DNA of 64,000 nucleotides from Melastoma dodecandrum (Eukaryota; Streptophyta; Magnoliopsida; Myrtales; Melastomataceae), in NCBI GenBank assembly GCA_029817715.1, contig JARUPY010000165.1, positions 543,617 through 607,616 on the forward strand, read 5' to 3'. The translations under genes were made by a program, and so were the position numbers. The notes under the pieces are model-generated. The model worked only from the letters and a program-made list of their open reading frames with translations, had not been told where the DNA came from and did no database searches. Of the stretch, positions 1 through 12,310 are shown one piece after another. The stretch's first letter is position 1; every line of letters starts with the position of its first letter.

Positions 1-883
1 AGCGACTAGAGCGACGGGATGTGAAGCCATGCTTTCGCTTTGGATGCAGAGAGCTCGAAGCATAAAGAAACAAATGGATTGGACACGGAATCAAGGGCCT
101 CCTTTTGCTTCAAGTGTTGCTCGTATGTGAGAAGATTTGCCCGAACATGATCGAAAGTCAGATTCGTTGATGCATAAGAGAGGGTGGTGACAAGGTTCTC
201 GTATGATGATGGCAGTCCCCGGAGTGTGTAAAGAATAAGTTCAGAAACTGAAATTGGGCGTCCAATAGCAGCAAGTTGATCAGTCGTCGTCTTCATGGTG
301 TGAAGGAAGTCACTCATTGACTGCGTCGTGAGGCGGTGACTGATGATGGTCTCTCACAGTTCCAACTCTCTTGCACAAGTATTTTCTAAAAATCGTCGAT
401 TGATGGTAGCCCAGATGTCATAGGCAGGAAAAATGTCGTATACCTCGGTCATAACTTCTGGAGTCATAGTTGCTAGGAGGATTGCACAAACAATGTGATT
501 TGACTTATGCCAATGTGACAGGCGAGGATTAGGCACGACTTCTCCGGTTGGTAGAGTGACGGTCGTGGTCAGGGCACGCATGCTGCCGTCGACATAGCCA
601 TACAAGTCGGCAGAGACCAAGTATGAAGTCATCAGCGATAACCATAGTTGATGATTATCGCCAGAGAGCTTGACAATAACAAGTTGATTGATACCAGGTA
701 AGATGGGTGAGGTCGCCGAAGGCGTAACAATGGTTGAATCGAGAGAATTGGTTGAAACAAATCCTGGAGAATTGGTTGGAGGGAATTATCTGAAGAATAT
801 TGAGCTGCATTATGCCGGGGAAGAATAGATGGGGTGGAGGGAGAAGTCGGATAGACAGGGGAACGAAGCACAGGATCAGACAT
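1..883 (-). pseudogene. Copia-type gag remnant (UBN2/gag family), broken
   Basis: This is the N-terminal part of a Copia retrotransposon gag protein, which forms the virus-like particle of the element. Reading begins at the ATG at 883, two bases past the primer-binding site. Recognisable blocks are TSPILPGINQLVIVKLSGDN followed by a W (about 650-730), VDGSMRA and VCAILLATMTPEV (about 440-600), and AIGRPISVSELILYTLRGLP (about 210-290). They lie in different frames, so there is at least one frameshift near 700-745 and another near 350-360. The element continues off the left edge, so protease, integrase and RT are not in view. Family assignment is secure from the gag motifs; the lineage within Copia is not resolved. 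Confidence 0.8.
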
Positions 884-884
884 T

Positions 885-897
885 GCTCTTGATACCA
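885..897 (-). other. Primer-binding site of the left Copia element
   Basis: On the minus strand the bases read TGGTATCAAGAGC. This is one insertion away from TGGTATCAGAGC, the usual initiator-tRNA-Met primer site of plant Copia elements. It sits directly after the LTR and just before the gag start, which fixes the element orientation as minus. Confidence 0.75.
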
Positions 898-1081
898 TGA
901 TGGAGATCAATGACAATTCTCAATTGATGATTACATAATTACAATACATCACTATTAATAGGGATATTGGGAATATTTAGCTCCTATAATCAAGAGGATT
1001 TGATGACGAATATCTCGTTACTAATCAAATAATATCTAAACCTACTAATTTCAATCTTTACGCTATCAATTATCACCATCA
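898..1081 (-). repeat. Probable 5' LTR of the left Copia element
   Basis: The segment is bounded by TGATGG and CCATCA, an inverted 6-bp terminal repeat with the usual TG..CA ends, and abuts the primer-binding site. At about 184 bp it is short but within the plant Copia range. The outer end could instead be at 1084 (TGTTGATGG). The partner LTR and the target-site duplication would lie left of the window, so the boundary is unconfirmed. Confidence 0.5.
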
Positions 1082-2255
1082 ACAGTATAAGTGATAACAA
1101 GAATGATGACAATCCACATATACGGAAAGCAATTATATGCTATAGAATAAATATATAATGCCTCAAGAAAATCACTCAAGCATGCCTATGTTATCCCCGA
1201 GATCTGCAAGCAAACAACCTCCACCTGACTTGTCGAAGGATTGTTTTGGGTTAGGGCAAGTGGGAGAGAAGTTAACACATAAGTGTGACGAATACTTCCA
1301 TCACGGGCTTACGTCAACATTAGACCTACACCGAATGTCGTCCAATTTAAATCGATAACAAACTGAGATATCGCAAAAGCCCAAATAAAATATCACCCTA
1401 GCCCGAACGCGATATCATGCATTGTCTCGTATATTGCAACATGGCCCGATTTATAAAAATATAAATCAATAATTGATTATAACCTAACATGAATTTTATA
1501 AAATAAAATAAAATAATAAGAACTAAAATAAAATTCTACCACATCTATCTCATTGAGATGCTCAAGCTACTTTCATTAATTGAAGTTGTTTCTTGTTGCT
1601 TTATTGTGAAATCAATGTCAAACATAAGTAACCATTACATAATACGAAGTTTAATAACAAAACTTCCAAAATAAACGCAGAATAAAAAATAAAAAAGAAA
1701 TTAAAGATTAGGGTTGAGAAGAAGTATTGCAAAGAGAATCGCTCACAGGAAATCGATAACTAAAACCAATTTAGGCCGCACACCTCATTGTGACTAGTTC
1801 TATCCTCTATGTGAAACTTGATACACAAAATCAAGTCGGTCTCCATCGAAAATGACTCATCAGATGTATATATTAGTGAATATGTGTGCCAAGACAATTT
1901 TTTATTTGTAATTATTTTACTCGACTTCATTAATAAATTAATACTTGATCCGATAAATAATTTCTAGGGGCACATGGAAATGTATATCATTTGCAAAATA
2001 TAACTAACATCAAGACATACACCAAAGAGAAGATAACCAAGTTTTACTTGAATATACCACTACGATTACTAGTATCGGATATGACCCAGCATGTTAACCA
2101 TAACGGGTGACTACGATTTATGAACCAATAGCTTAGACTCGTAACATTCATTTATTTTGTGCATAGAGTTTACGAGCTTTGATGCAAGTGAAATACAAAT
2201 TTGAATCGGACTGTCATGAGTTTATGGCGTGTGACAAAACATTCAAATGATAGCG
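1082..2255. other. AT-rich intergenic stretch, no gene seen
   Basis: No open frame here resembles a known protein, and I see no tRNA or other RNA gene. The sequence is AT-rich with short A/T runs. It ends at the target-site duplication TAGCG (2251-2255) of the large LTR element. Confidence 0.6.
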
Positions 2256-5200
2256 TGTACGCGCGCCCTCCGGCCTAGCACGCGCGCGGCGGCTCTAGCG
2301 ACACGAGAATTCGGGCCCGCTCCCCGAGTCCCAATCCGGTCGGCGTCGCGACTCGAGTGTCGGACGCTGCAGAAGGGCATCGGGTTGAATCCTCCCTTGG
2401 TTCCCGAGCGGATCTGCGGGGCTGCCGACCGTCTCCAGTCCTTGAAGGCGACAGGCGAAAGGCTGCGTTAAGACCTCGCTTGGGAAATTCCGGGAGGAAC
2501 CAGGGAGCGGCTCGTGTCGCCGTCACCCATCCAATGATGGCTCCGTTTGTAAAACATGTTGTTGTTTAACCTAGGTAAACTATTACGGAGTCGCCACCGA
2601 CTTTTATTTTTAAAACTGTTAAGTCGAAAAAACAGCTGGTTCGAGGATTTCTACTTACTAGTCTTTACACTCTAAACATGCGAAGATGTGGCGTTTGCTC
2701 CAAAAGAGTTTGACTTTTGGTTAACGGACGTTGGACCCGATCCGGGCATGAATCCGGACTCATGTCGCTGTTTTACGGGTGTTGGACCCGATTCAAGCCT
2801 TTTGGGCTTGAACTCATGTGTATTTGGCAAACAACATGCGACGATAGACCTATGGGCCTAAAGCATGCGAACAATCACAAACAATTATTTAGATCAAAGG
2901 GAGCGGGGAAGGGCGATGATCGTGAGCCTATGCACTTGGGCTCACGATCCGTTACATGTGGAAATAAAGAAAAGACGGGAAGCCCGCACTTCCCTCATGT
3001 ACCTGAGATGATGGTTGATGCCGCTTTACTTCGAAGCTAGTGCCTTCGAGCTTTCTGTCTTCAAAATACCGCTTTTGTCGGGATTCCATGAAGCTCGGTT
3101 GATTTTTCATGTAAAATCAAAACACCACAGGAAGACGATATATCAGAAAATTCCAAAATACATGAGATGATTTTGAAATTAACTGGTGAGTAAGAATGAT
3201 TACTCACCGGGCGTTGTGTGGCCCGTTGATGTTGATCCTTCATGATGTTGAAAATGGATGTCTGGGGGGTTGTATAGCCCGTTGATGTGGATCTTCCGTG
3301 ATGTCGGAAGATGGATGTCTGGGGCGTTGTGTGGCCCGTTGATATTGATCTTCGGTGATGTCGAAAATGGATGTCCCTTGGTAATGAATTCCTCGTTGTT
3401 TTACATGTAAAACAAGGAAATGGAAGAGATGTGCAAAGCCTTGGAGTAACGGTTAAATTGACGTAAATTTAACCTAATTGAAACAGTAAGGCATGACTTA
3501 CCGTTTGAATGGTTGAGTTAAATGGAGCATTTTGTAGCTCGTGAATGTCGATTCTCGTGATGTCGGAGGACAATATACCTTGATGGTGAATTCTCGTTGT
3601 TTTACATGCAAAACAAAGAAAATAAGGGGAAATACAATCAAAATATTGATAGTTAACTTCAAGTAAATTTAGCTAGACGAAAGAGAGGTAACGGTTAAAT
3701 GATTGTCAATTTCCCGAACAAACTAGGATCTCGTTCTGATGGGAAGTATGATAAAATACAACAAAGGAATGTCGTAGAGCATTAGTTTTAAATCATGTGG
3801 GAGATTAATCCGATGTTATGAACGTTGAATGCAGTTAACGAGAGATAATATTTGGTCGTTTAAAAAAATGAAATATATTTTGCAAATGCCTGAACTAACA
3901 ATCAATTAAATGTTAACTGATCGTCATTCTTCTAACCCCATGTGGGCATACGGTCATGTAAGGAAATGATAATAATAAAAGCCTATTATTATTATTATTA
4001 TTAAATAAATAAACAAAACCTAACCCACAAATCGTGTGAATATTGAGAGGAAAAAGGGACGATATCTTACCTCTGGGAATTGGAGATAGTGGAGAAGCCA
4101 ATAATTGGTAGATGAACGAAGAGGCTCGTACGTCCAGGGGAGAGACGATCTCCAGCGGGATTTGCCGCCGCATGGGGAAGGGGAAGCCGACGTTGTAGAC
4201 TGGAGTCGGCGTCGGAGAAACTTGTCGTGGCAGTCGTTGAGTCCGGAGGCGTCAGGAAGGTTATGGGTTTGACGCCGTCGGGTTTGGGGGCAGCCAGGTG
4301 AAGAGACGAGAGGCGTCGTTACTGCTAGATTTGGCGTTGGGTCGCTATCTGGACGAAGACATTCGTCGGGAACGGAGATCTGGCATTGGGCGAGCCAGAT
4401 CTGGTTTTCTATGGGGAGGAGGAGGTTCGTTCGAGGCAGTCGCAGGTCACCAAGACGTCAGGCCTTGGGGGTCATGGCCGATGGTTCGTCGGGGAGTAGC
4501 TGACTCAACGGCGATCGGAACCAGTGGTCGATATCTGAAGAAAGGCTTGGAGAATCATCTGGATTCATAAAAAAAAAGATGCAGTTGCTGTCGCCGGATC
4601 TCGAGGTGTCGGGAAGACGTGGGTCGTCACCGCCGGGACTAAGAGATGAATAGCCATCTGATTGCCGCCGATCTGATCGTTGGCGGCGGGGAGTTGCTCT
4701 GGGGTCGAACTTGGGGATCCACAGGAGCTGAGCGGCAAAACGAGGGTACCACTTTGGGGCTGTCTTGGGAGCTTCAGTGGGGTCGTTGATCGATGTAGGG
4801 CTTGGAGCCGTCGCTGTTACGTCAGGACTGGGAGAAGAGTGGTCGTCCGTCGCGTGAGGAACCGCCGCGTCTGAGTCCTTGTTAAGACGCCGACTTCGAG
4901 CTGCTGGGAATCATATCTGGCGTTCCTTGGTGCAGGGCATCGGCCGGAAGAGGTGGGAACGCCCAAGGTTGGGGAGGCTGGACGTTTTCATCGGGCGACT
5001 TGGCCGACATGTCTTGGGCAGGATAGATCAAGGGACGTGAGCAGTGACAGAGGTTCGCCGATGAACTCGGAAAGGAGCAAATGAAAGTTGATGGCCGTGT
5101 TTCTATGAGGGAAGGTTTCGGAGAAGGGCCGGGAGTCCAGCTTGGGATCATTCTCCGTTTTTGATCCCCGGGGAAGCGGCTTCTTCAATGAGGAAGCCCC

Positions 5201-5787
5201 CCAAGCTCCGATCAAGCAAAGGCCTTCCCCCCTCCAAGGAAAAATGCCTCGGGGCTCGGGTTAGAAGAAAGAAATAGGGGGAGGCGGGGAACTCATAGCT
5301 GTGATGTTCCCAAAGAGCCGTCACACCAACAGGTTGGTGAGGGGGTATTCTTGAACGGCGGTCCGCTAGGTGGGTGGCGTGCCGCAAGCCTTCATCCCAC
5401 GTGGGTAGCGGTTACTGACATGATGCAGCAGATGAAGTTGACATCTGTCGATTTTGCCCATCCTGTTTTCTTTTGTGAAGCGGGGGGCTTCTGGGATGGG
5501 AATGATTAGAAGTGTTACTTTTGTCATCCTTCTCCACCGTCGTCGCAACAAGTAGAAGCAACCTTTAGCGGAGATATTTGTTCATGGAACAATTGTCGAA
5601 GTGAGGATCTCTTTCAGCGGACGACGCATCGGCCATATTTGTCAGGATGACTAAAATTGACGTTCGGAGCTCGACAGAAAAGAGTTGAACATAATATCCA
5701 AAGAGCATGATCGTTGTATCCGTTCGAATAATTTGCGATGTTAGTCTAAACGATTATGGGCGATTGTGACAATTTGGGGTATATACA
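2256..5787 (-). repeat. 3' LTR of the Ogre/Tat-like element
   Basis: This 3.5-kb terminal repeat matches 12311-15871 nearly base for base. Its plus-strand start is GC-rich (about 2256-2530). Further in are a degenerate three-copy ~57-bp tandem motif around 3205-3375 (each copy with GCCCGTTGAT and ATGGATGTC), a TTA microsatellite near 3976-4002, and a GC-rich block 4150-5550 with many chance open frames. All these open frames recur in the other LTR, none has a recognisable domain, and I treat them as non-coding. Confidence 0.9.
2586..2596 (-). other. PBS-like motif inside the LTR
   Basis: The minus strand reads TGGCGACTCCG, the same 11-base core as the genuine primer site at 12286-12303. It lies ~330 bp inside the LTR end and recurs at 12645-12655 in the other LTR. 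It may be an old primer site captured into a lengthened LTR. Confidence 0.5.
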
Positions 5788-7799
5788 GTTTGCCCCTCAT
5801 TGCGGGAGAATCTGAAAAGATTTTCTCGCAAGGACGTCATAGATACCCCAAATTGTTAACTGAAATTGTTCTTTGGTAGATCTGTACCTTGGGATCTCAT
5901 CAAGAAAATGTTAGTAACGAATGCATTCCCGTGATGTACGGGGATAATCAAACATGTATGATTACGACATTCATGCATGTCATATTTTACTTTGGTGAAG
6001 CTTATTAAGATTGCTTCTAAGCAAGATCAAAGAAGGGCTTCTGACTTCTCTCATGTCTTACTCTCAATTCTGAAAGCTATCTCAGCTGGATTTTAGAATT
6101 CCCTTGACATGGATGCTCATGTACCAGTCGAAAGAGTTTTTATCTATGTTGAAATGTAGTTTTGGCGTAAGGACTTTGAATAGAGACTCTGAATTTGTCA
6201 TTTTAAAGGAACGAGTCTAAGGACCTCATCGGAAGCTGCTGTACCATAGATGTTCCACCGTCCAAGCGAATTCTCCATCTACTAGACAACACTCTCGTTG
6301 AGACGCTCTGTTGGGGATTGATGGTCGATCCACTAGAGCTTTGAAAATCTGCTGTGGGGAGTGTTTTTTTTTTTCCTCGCTTTGTCCGGGAGATAGCACC
6401 TTTGCTTTTGCGACCGTTCATGTCGGCCCTGGTGCTTTAATTTGCTCTTTTGTTTTCTTTTTTCTTGCGCTATGCTCTTGAAGACTTTAGTCTTTGCACA
6501 AGTTCTGCTTTTTCTTTGTTGACTCGTAGGGCTTTGCCCTGCTTTCTTTCGTTCACTCCACTTTGCTGGAGATGCTTTGGACTCCTTGGGGATTTATAAT
6601 TCTTGATGGTTTTTGAGGATTTGCCCTATTTTCTTCCCCGTTCATCTTTTTAGAGCTGCTTTGGACTCTTTGACGATTTGTACGTCTTGCAGAATTGGTG
6701 GATGTTTTTGTCCCTGGGTACAAGTCAACTGGCAAGCACGTCTGTTGATGGTACCTCTTCGCTTGAACCTTGAGGAAGTGTCACCTCTGTGGTCCGTTGC
6801 TTCCGGTTTCTAGCTACAAGTTTTCCTTTAACCTCAATGTGAGGCGGTCCTTAGACTCAGTGGGAGTAACGTATATAGAAACTTCGACTTTGGCTCGGAA
6901 GGGGTTAACAATGGTCAATGTTTTGTGTTTTGGATAGAGAAGAAATGCTCGATTTCATCCCGGTTTAGAGCATCTTTTGTCAAAGGATTCGTTATCCGCC
7001 TGAATGCTTAGGTATGAATCCTTACTGTGTTTGCGCTCATCTTTCTCGGTAAGTGTTTAGGGATAGGCTTGCCTTCTCCACTCTCGCTCAGAAGCATTTT
7101 TATTGAAGATAATTTTAAATTATATGCAAATGAGCACACGAATGTTTAGGAAATGACTAGGTTTAGATACTCAAACCTCCGTAGTGCTCTTGTGCAAACT
7201 TTGAGGGGGGAAAGTGTTTGCACTTTCATGCCCCAGTCATGTTCTTTGATATTAGAATCAAACGGCTTCCACCCGACCACCCTCGCCGTTGCCTAGGAGT
7301 TTGTACCGTACCGTGTGGATGTCCATGTGCCTACACAGTTGACAACGGACAGAGACGAAGTTAGCTCATGTACTTCGACTCTCGCTTAGGGGAGATAACA
7401 ATGAAATGAAGTAGCCGCTGGGGAGATGAGATAGATATGTCTGTCTCAATGATAGTTCTGGAAGAATATGCTTGTATGTTCGATTCTTGTTGAGGAATGC
7501 GATGCATGTAATCAACTCCAGCTTGAACGAAGGCAGGACTCTAGCTGGGAAACGGAGATACGAATCCATCTGGGGAAATATAAGAAATTTTGTTAGAGAG
7601 CAGTGTAGATGATACTCCCTTTCGGTATGATCATCTTTGGTGATGACAAAGGCACTTTCGAAGCTTTGGTTCGAAATTTTCCACCCAACCGCCCGCGCCT
7701 TTGTCCATAATATAGGATGTTCATGCACCTATGTTAGGCAAAGGACAGACAACAAGTGAGCTTATGTAACTTGTTTTCTTTCAAAGTAAGAATGAAATT

Positions 7800-8870
7800 T
7801 GTTCATGTCATTTCATTTGTATGAAAGGCGAAGTAGAGTTTTGATACTTCCCTTTTGCATGATTTCATCGTTGCATCTTCGTCCGGTGGAATCGAAGGTT
7901 CGACGAAATTGCTACAAGCTTGATGTCTGTTGTGTAAGGATGCTCATGTACCTATCAAACAGATGGCTAGAAACAAGGAAGTTCTGGTAACTTGTTTCGG
8001 TTAGAGTAAGAATGAAGTTTGCTCGTGTAACTTCATTTATATGAAAGGTGAAGTAGAGTTTTGATACTTCCCTTTTTTGTGTGATTTCATCAATGCATCT
8101 TCGTCCGATGGAATCGAAGGTTTGACGAAATTGCTACAAGCTTGATGTCTGTTGTGTAAGGATGCTCATGTACCTATCAAACAGATGGCTAGAAACAAGG
8201 AAGTTCTGGTAACTTGTTTCTGTTAGAGTAAGAATGAAGTTTGCTCGTATAACTTCATTTATATGAAAGGCGAAGTAGAATTTTGCTACTTCCCTTTTTG
8301 TGTGTTTCGTCATTGCATCTTTGTCCGATGGTTTGATACTTCCCTTTTTGTGTGATTTCATCAATGCATCTTCGTCCGATGGAATCGAAGGTTTGACGAA
8401 ATTGCTACAAGCTTGATGTCTGTTGTGTAAGGATGCTCATGTACCTATCAAACATATGACTAGAAACAAGGAAGTTCTGGTAACTTGTTTCTTCTAAAGT
8501 ATGAATGAAGTTTGCTCATGTAACTTCATTTATATGAAAGGCGGAGTAGAGTTTTGCTACTTCCCTTTTTGTGTGATTTCATCAATGCATCTTCGTCCGA
8601 TGGAATCGAAGGTTTGACGAAATTGCTACAAGCTTGATGTCTGTTGTGTAAGGATGCTCATGTACCTATCAAACAGATGGCTAGAAACAAGGAAGTTCTG
8701 GTAACTTGTTTCTGTTAGAGTAAGAATGAAGTTTGCTAGTGTAACTTCATTTATATGAAAGGCGGAGTAGAGTTTTGCTACTTCCCTTTTTGTGTGATTT
8801 CATCAATGCATCTTCGTCCGATGGAATCGAAGGTTTGACGAAATTGCTACAAGACCTTGGCTTAAAGCTT
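7800..8870. repeat. Tandem array, ~221-bp unit
   Basis: The phrase AGCTTGATGTCTGTTGTGTA recurs with its TGATGTCT at 7921, 8143, 8414 and 8635. The spacing is 222, 271 and 221 bp; the 271 spacing includes an extra ~50-bp partial duplication near 8290-8350. Each unit also holds CTCATGTACCTATCAAACA, AGGAAGTTCTGGTAACTTGT and CATCAATGCATCTTCGTCCG (or near matches). The array is inside the Ogre-like element. Confidence 0.9.
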
Positions 8871-9437
8871 TGCCACCCTGCCACCCACGCCTTCGTCATA
8901 GGAGTTTTGCACCATACGTGTGAGGAGCTCTTGTACCTGCCCACGAGACAAAGGACGTAAGCGAAATGAGCTCATGTAATTTCACTTAGCTTGATGAAGA
9001 GAGTAATATTTGTATGATTCTCCCTTTTCATGTGTATTGTCAGTGTTCTTTGCCCCAATTGACTCCCTGGGGATATAAAGAAGTTTGCTGACGAAGATTG
9101 TTCTGAAGCGTTGTTTTGAAACTTCATCGTTTGTCTTTGTTGTCTGCTGAAGACGCTCATGTATTTTCATGTAATTTGTTGTCTTGTTGTCTTGTTGATC
9201 ATGAGTGTTGTTTCGAAGCTTTGATTCGAAAGTTGTCTTGATTGGCATGATAGGATGTTGTTGTATCTTCTCGTCTGCCTAGGTTGTTTATGTGCCTATG
9301 AGACAAGCCGAAGGGCAAAACATGTAAGTTCGTGTAACCTGTTTTGTAAAGAAAGCATTTGTCAAGGAACATATATTCCCTTTCGTGTTATTTGCCATTT
9401 TGTCAACTGAGAGTTATCCAAGATTGCTCAGTCTGGT

Positions 9438-9560
9438 CCTAGGATTGCTTGGAGATATGCCCTAGAGTCACTCGGAGATATGTCCATGATCACTCGGAGA
9501 TTTGCCCCAGGATCGGTCGAGGATTTGCCTCAAGATCGCTCGGAGATTTGTCATAGGATT
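9438..9560. repeat. Minisatellite, ~26-bp unit
   Basis: About five imperfect copies of a unit like CTCGGAGATTTGCCCCAGGAT stand in tandem, with interruptions such as GGTCGAGGATTTGCCTCAAG. It lies within the repeat field of the Ogre-like element. Confidence 0.65.
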
Positions 9561-12285
9561 GTTCTCGTGTTGTCGTCATCATTGTTTTACCAACGAAGGC
9601 TGTTTCGAAACTTTGGCTCGAAACGTTACCACCCTCGCCTTCGTCGTCTGTCTAGGATGTTCATGTACCTATAAGACAAACCGCAGGGCAAAACAAGTAA
9701 GCTCGTGTAACCTGTTTTGCGGAGAAAGTACTAGTTAAGGACGAATACTCCCTTTTATGTGATTCGTTGTCTTGAAAACGAAGATTTCTCCAAGATTGCT
9801 TGAAGCTTTGCCCCAATATTGCTTGTCTACTTAGGATGCTGCTGTACTTCCTTTCATGTTGTTCGGTTGTTTTGTTGACAACGAGAGAATATTTCGAAAC
9901 TTTGGCTCAAAATTGTTTCAAGGCTTTGGCTCGAAACTTTACCACCCTGCCACCCACGCCTTCGTCAACATGCGACAAGGGCTAAAATGAGTGAGCTCAT
10001 GTAACTCATTTTTGCAAATAAGGAAGTATTGATTAAAGAACGAATACTCCCTTTTACGTGATTCGTTGTCTTGGAAACGAAGATTTATCCAAGATTGCTT
10101 GAATTTTTGCCCCGATATTGCTCGGAGCTTTACCACCCTACCGCCGCGCCTGTTGTTGTCTGCTTAGGAAGTTCCTGTACGTGTTGACAATGAAGAATAT
10201 TTCGAAGCTTTGGCTCGAAATTGTTTCAAGGATTTGGCTCGAAACTTTACCACCCTGCCACCCACGCCTTCGTCCACATGCGACAAGGGCTAAAATGAGT
10301 GAGCTCATGTAACTCATTTTTTTGCAATTAAGGAAGTACTTATTAAGGAACGAATACTCCCTTTCACGATTGTAACGTCGAAGATCCTCTGTGTTGATTG
10401 TTTATGGCAGTTCCTCTTCGTTACGATAGTTGCTCTTTCGAAAGGCGCGATTGCACGAGATGTGCGTTGTTGTAGCACTTTGTGGTGGGCATGGGTGGGG
10501 ATTGGCCACTCATGTAGTGGGCCGATGTGCCTGTTTTTCGTTAATGAGTGATGCGGTGACTGACCTTCTCCTCTTTTCTTTGGTGAGAGTTGGTGGTTGA
10601 CTACTATCGGGATGACTGCTTGGGTGCCATAGGGAATTCAAAGGGAATTGCCCCAGTCGAAGTATGCGTCGTCGTTTGGTAGACATCATGCTCTTTGGTA
10701 TTGGTAAGCTGTTGTGTGAGCCCCAGACGAGTCATCTTGTACCTGCGAGGTAAAATGGATGCCTCGGTGTTAGCAGTTTAAATATCGGTAAGTTCATCAT
10801 GTATGTTTTGAACTGTTAGAAGGCGAATAGAGCGAATGGGAGCTTCTAATGCCAGTTGCGCTATGTGTTTGCCGTCGCTTGAAGAATCTGGCCAATGTTC
10901 ATGTTTTTGTCGTTGGGATGCTGTGAATCCGGCATTCGTCAAGTTCTTGTTGTGGAGAAACGATGAGGTTGAATGAAGTGTTCATATTTGTGGGTTGATT
11001 GCTCGCAGCTGTCCTGATCTCGCGATGCCGTTGAGAATGATGGGGTTTGCCCCTTGTGCTGGATTGTGTTGTTGAGTTGTAAGCTGGGGAATTGCCCGTG
11101 TTTGGAATGATGTTTCTGTTGGTGCCGAAGTTGTGGCGATTGATGATTAGGGGCATGATGTTCCCAACGTGTCTGATCTGAGCATGTCTGTGGATATGGG
11201 CTTATCATTAGCTCTGATGTTGACTGCGATTGGCTGGTGAGTTGTAATCTCCTTGGGATTTTCATGTTGTTGTATGTTCGACTTTGAACTTTGGTAGCCG
11301 TTGGGTGATCTTTGGTGTACATGCTTGGCTTTTTACTTTGGTAGTCGTTCATATCACTTTGGGTTCCTGTCGTTTGACGCACAGCTTTGGACCTTGGTAG
11401 CCGTAATGAAAACTCTGGTCTTCATATTGTTAGATGTTCGACTTTGGGCCGGCCTTGGTAGTCGTCGATAAATCCTTGGCATTCTTGTGCTTGTAGATTT
11501 GTAATGTCATGCTTTGTCCCTACTCCCGTTCGAGGAGCCATGTTGGAGAATTAATCCTCGAAATGAAAATAGAGAGAATGTTTGGATTAGTATCATGCAA
11601 CAGTGTAATCGATGCATGATAAGTTCATGATGTTGAATCACACTCGTATATGCATAAGAATATGCATTACGTAATTGCAATTGTAAATGAGACGTAGTTA
11701 TGCAATAGAGCAGAACTGTGAATGACATGACAATGTGACAACTGCAATCAAACAGATACTCATGTGGTTATGCGAATGTATGAATGCAGTAAGCAGTAAA
11801 ATAGGTAGGGATAGGAGAAATGAAGGTTGTTGAAGCCCATTGTAATAAACTCCTCCAAGCTGCAAAACGAGCAGTGTTAATTTTACAGTTATCACATACA
11901 AAACATACATAAACCTGTCCCTGCAGGAGTAGCAGTCACTTAGTAACAAGCAAATGCACGTGCGGCATCTGGCACCTGTAGTGGGCAACCAATTCTAGAC
12001 TCGGATGAAGGTTTCTAAGACCTCCCTCGGACCAAGGGAGGCGGGTCCCGGTCCATAGCCTACAAGCCGCAGGAAGCAGCGAGGCCGTGCCTTTCGGTGA
12101 CCCCCTAAAAATCCTAGTCCCGGGTATAGGGACTTACCTAAGTATGTCTAAGAAAGCGGTAAACAGACACAGACATGAGCGTAGACAAAAGGCACCGAGC
12201 CAAACAAGTACATGCGCAAACAAGAACTCTGCTCCGCATGTGAACGAGTGTAAAGACGTTTCGATAAAAATCCACATGCTTTACA

Positions 12286-12303
12286 TCCCCAGCGGAGTCG
12301 CCA
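12286..12303 (-). other. Primer-binding site, tRNA-Arg type
   Basis: The minus strand reads TGGCGACTCCGCTGGGGA, separated by 7 bases from the LTR edge at 12311. Ogre/Tat elements are known to prime from tRNA-Arg with a sequence of this form. It fixes the direction of the element as minus. Confidence 0.75.
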
Positions 12304-12310
12304 TCCAGGA

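Larger units (their letters stand above)
7200..10350. repeat. Larger degenerate repeat field around the 221-bp array
   Basis: Outside the well-preserved units, diverged copies recur about every 200-300 bp. Shared pieces appear in the same order: ACCACCCTGCCACCCACGCC or similar, CTTCGTC, a TCATGTACCTAT-like phrase, GAGCTCATGTAACT, and TACTCCCTTTT. Examples start near 7670, 9630, 9940, 10130 and 10250. I infer one ancient satellite-like array, of which 7800-8870 is the youngest amplified part. Confidence 0.6.
5788..12310 (-). other. Non-coding interior of the Ogre/Tat-like element
   Basis: The 6.5 kb between the LTRs carries no recognisable gag, protease, RT, RNase H or integrase motif on either strand. 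The longest open frames are 120-147 codons, low in complexity or built from repeats. Most of the region from about 7200 to 10350 is a degenerate tandem array (listed separately). About 11280-11470 holds four spaced copies of a motif reading TTTGGTAGCCGT or TTTGGTAGTCGT. Known Ogre/Tat elements often carry tandem repeats between pol and the 3' LTR. Here such sequence appears to have replaced the coding part. Confidence 0.75.

Noticed and set aside
2256..2530. GC-rich segment that looks like ribosomal DNA
   Set aside because: No rRNA motif could be identified and it is simply the start of the LTR, repeated at 12311.
4298..4570. Open frames in the GC-rich part of the LTR, present twice (also 14360-14632)
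   Set aside because: Their duplication is explained by the two LTRs; frames lack domains and small indels elsewhere in the LTR fall without regard to frame.
7800..8870. Regular repeats considered as a CRISPR-like array
   Set aside because: Units are ~221-bp direct tandem repeats without unique spacers, inside a plant retrotransposon.
10939..11382. 147-codon Gln/His/Ser-rich frame on the minus strand inside the large element, considered as a gag remnant
   Set aside because: It has no ATG at its start, no gag or zinc-knuckle motif, and partly consists of the repeated TTTGGTAGYCGT motif.
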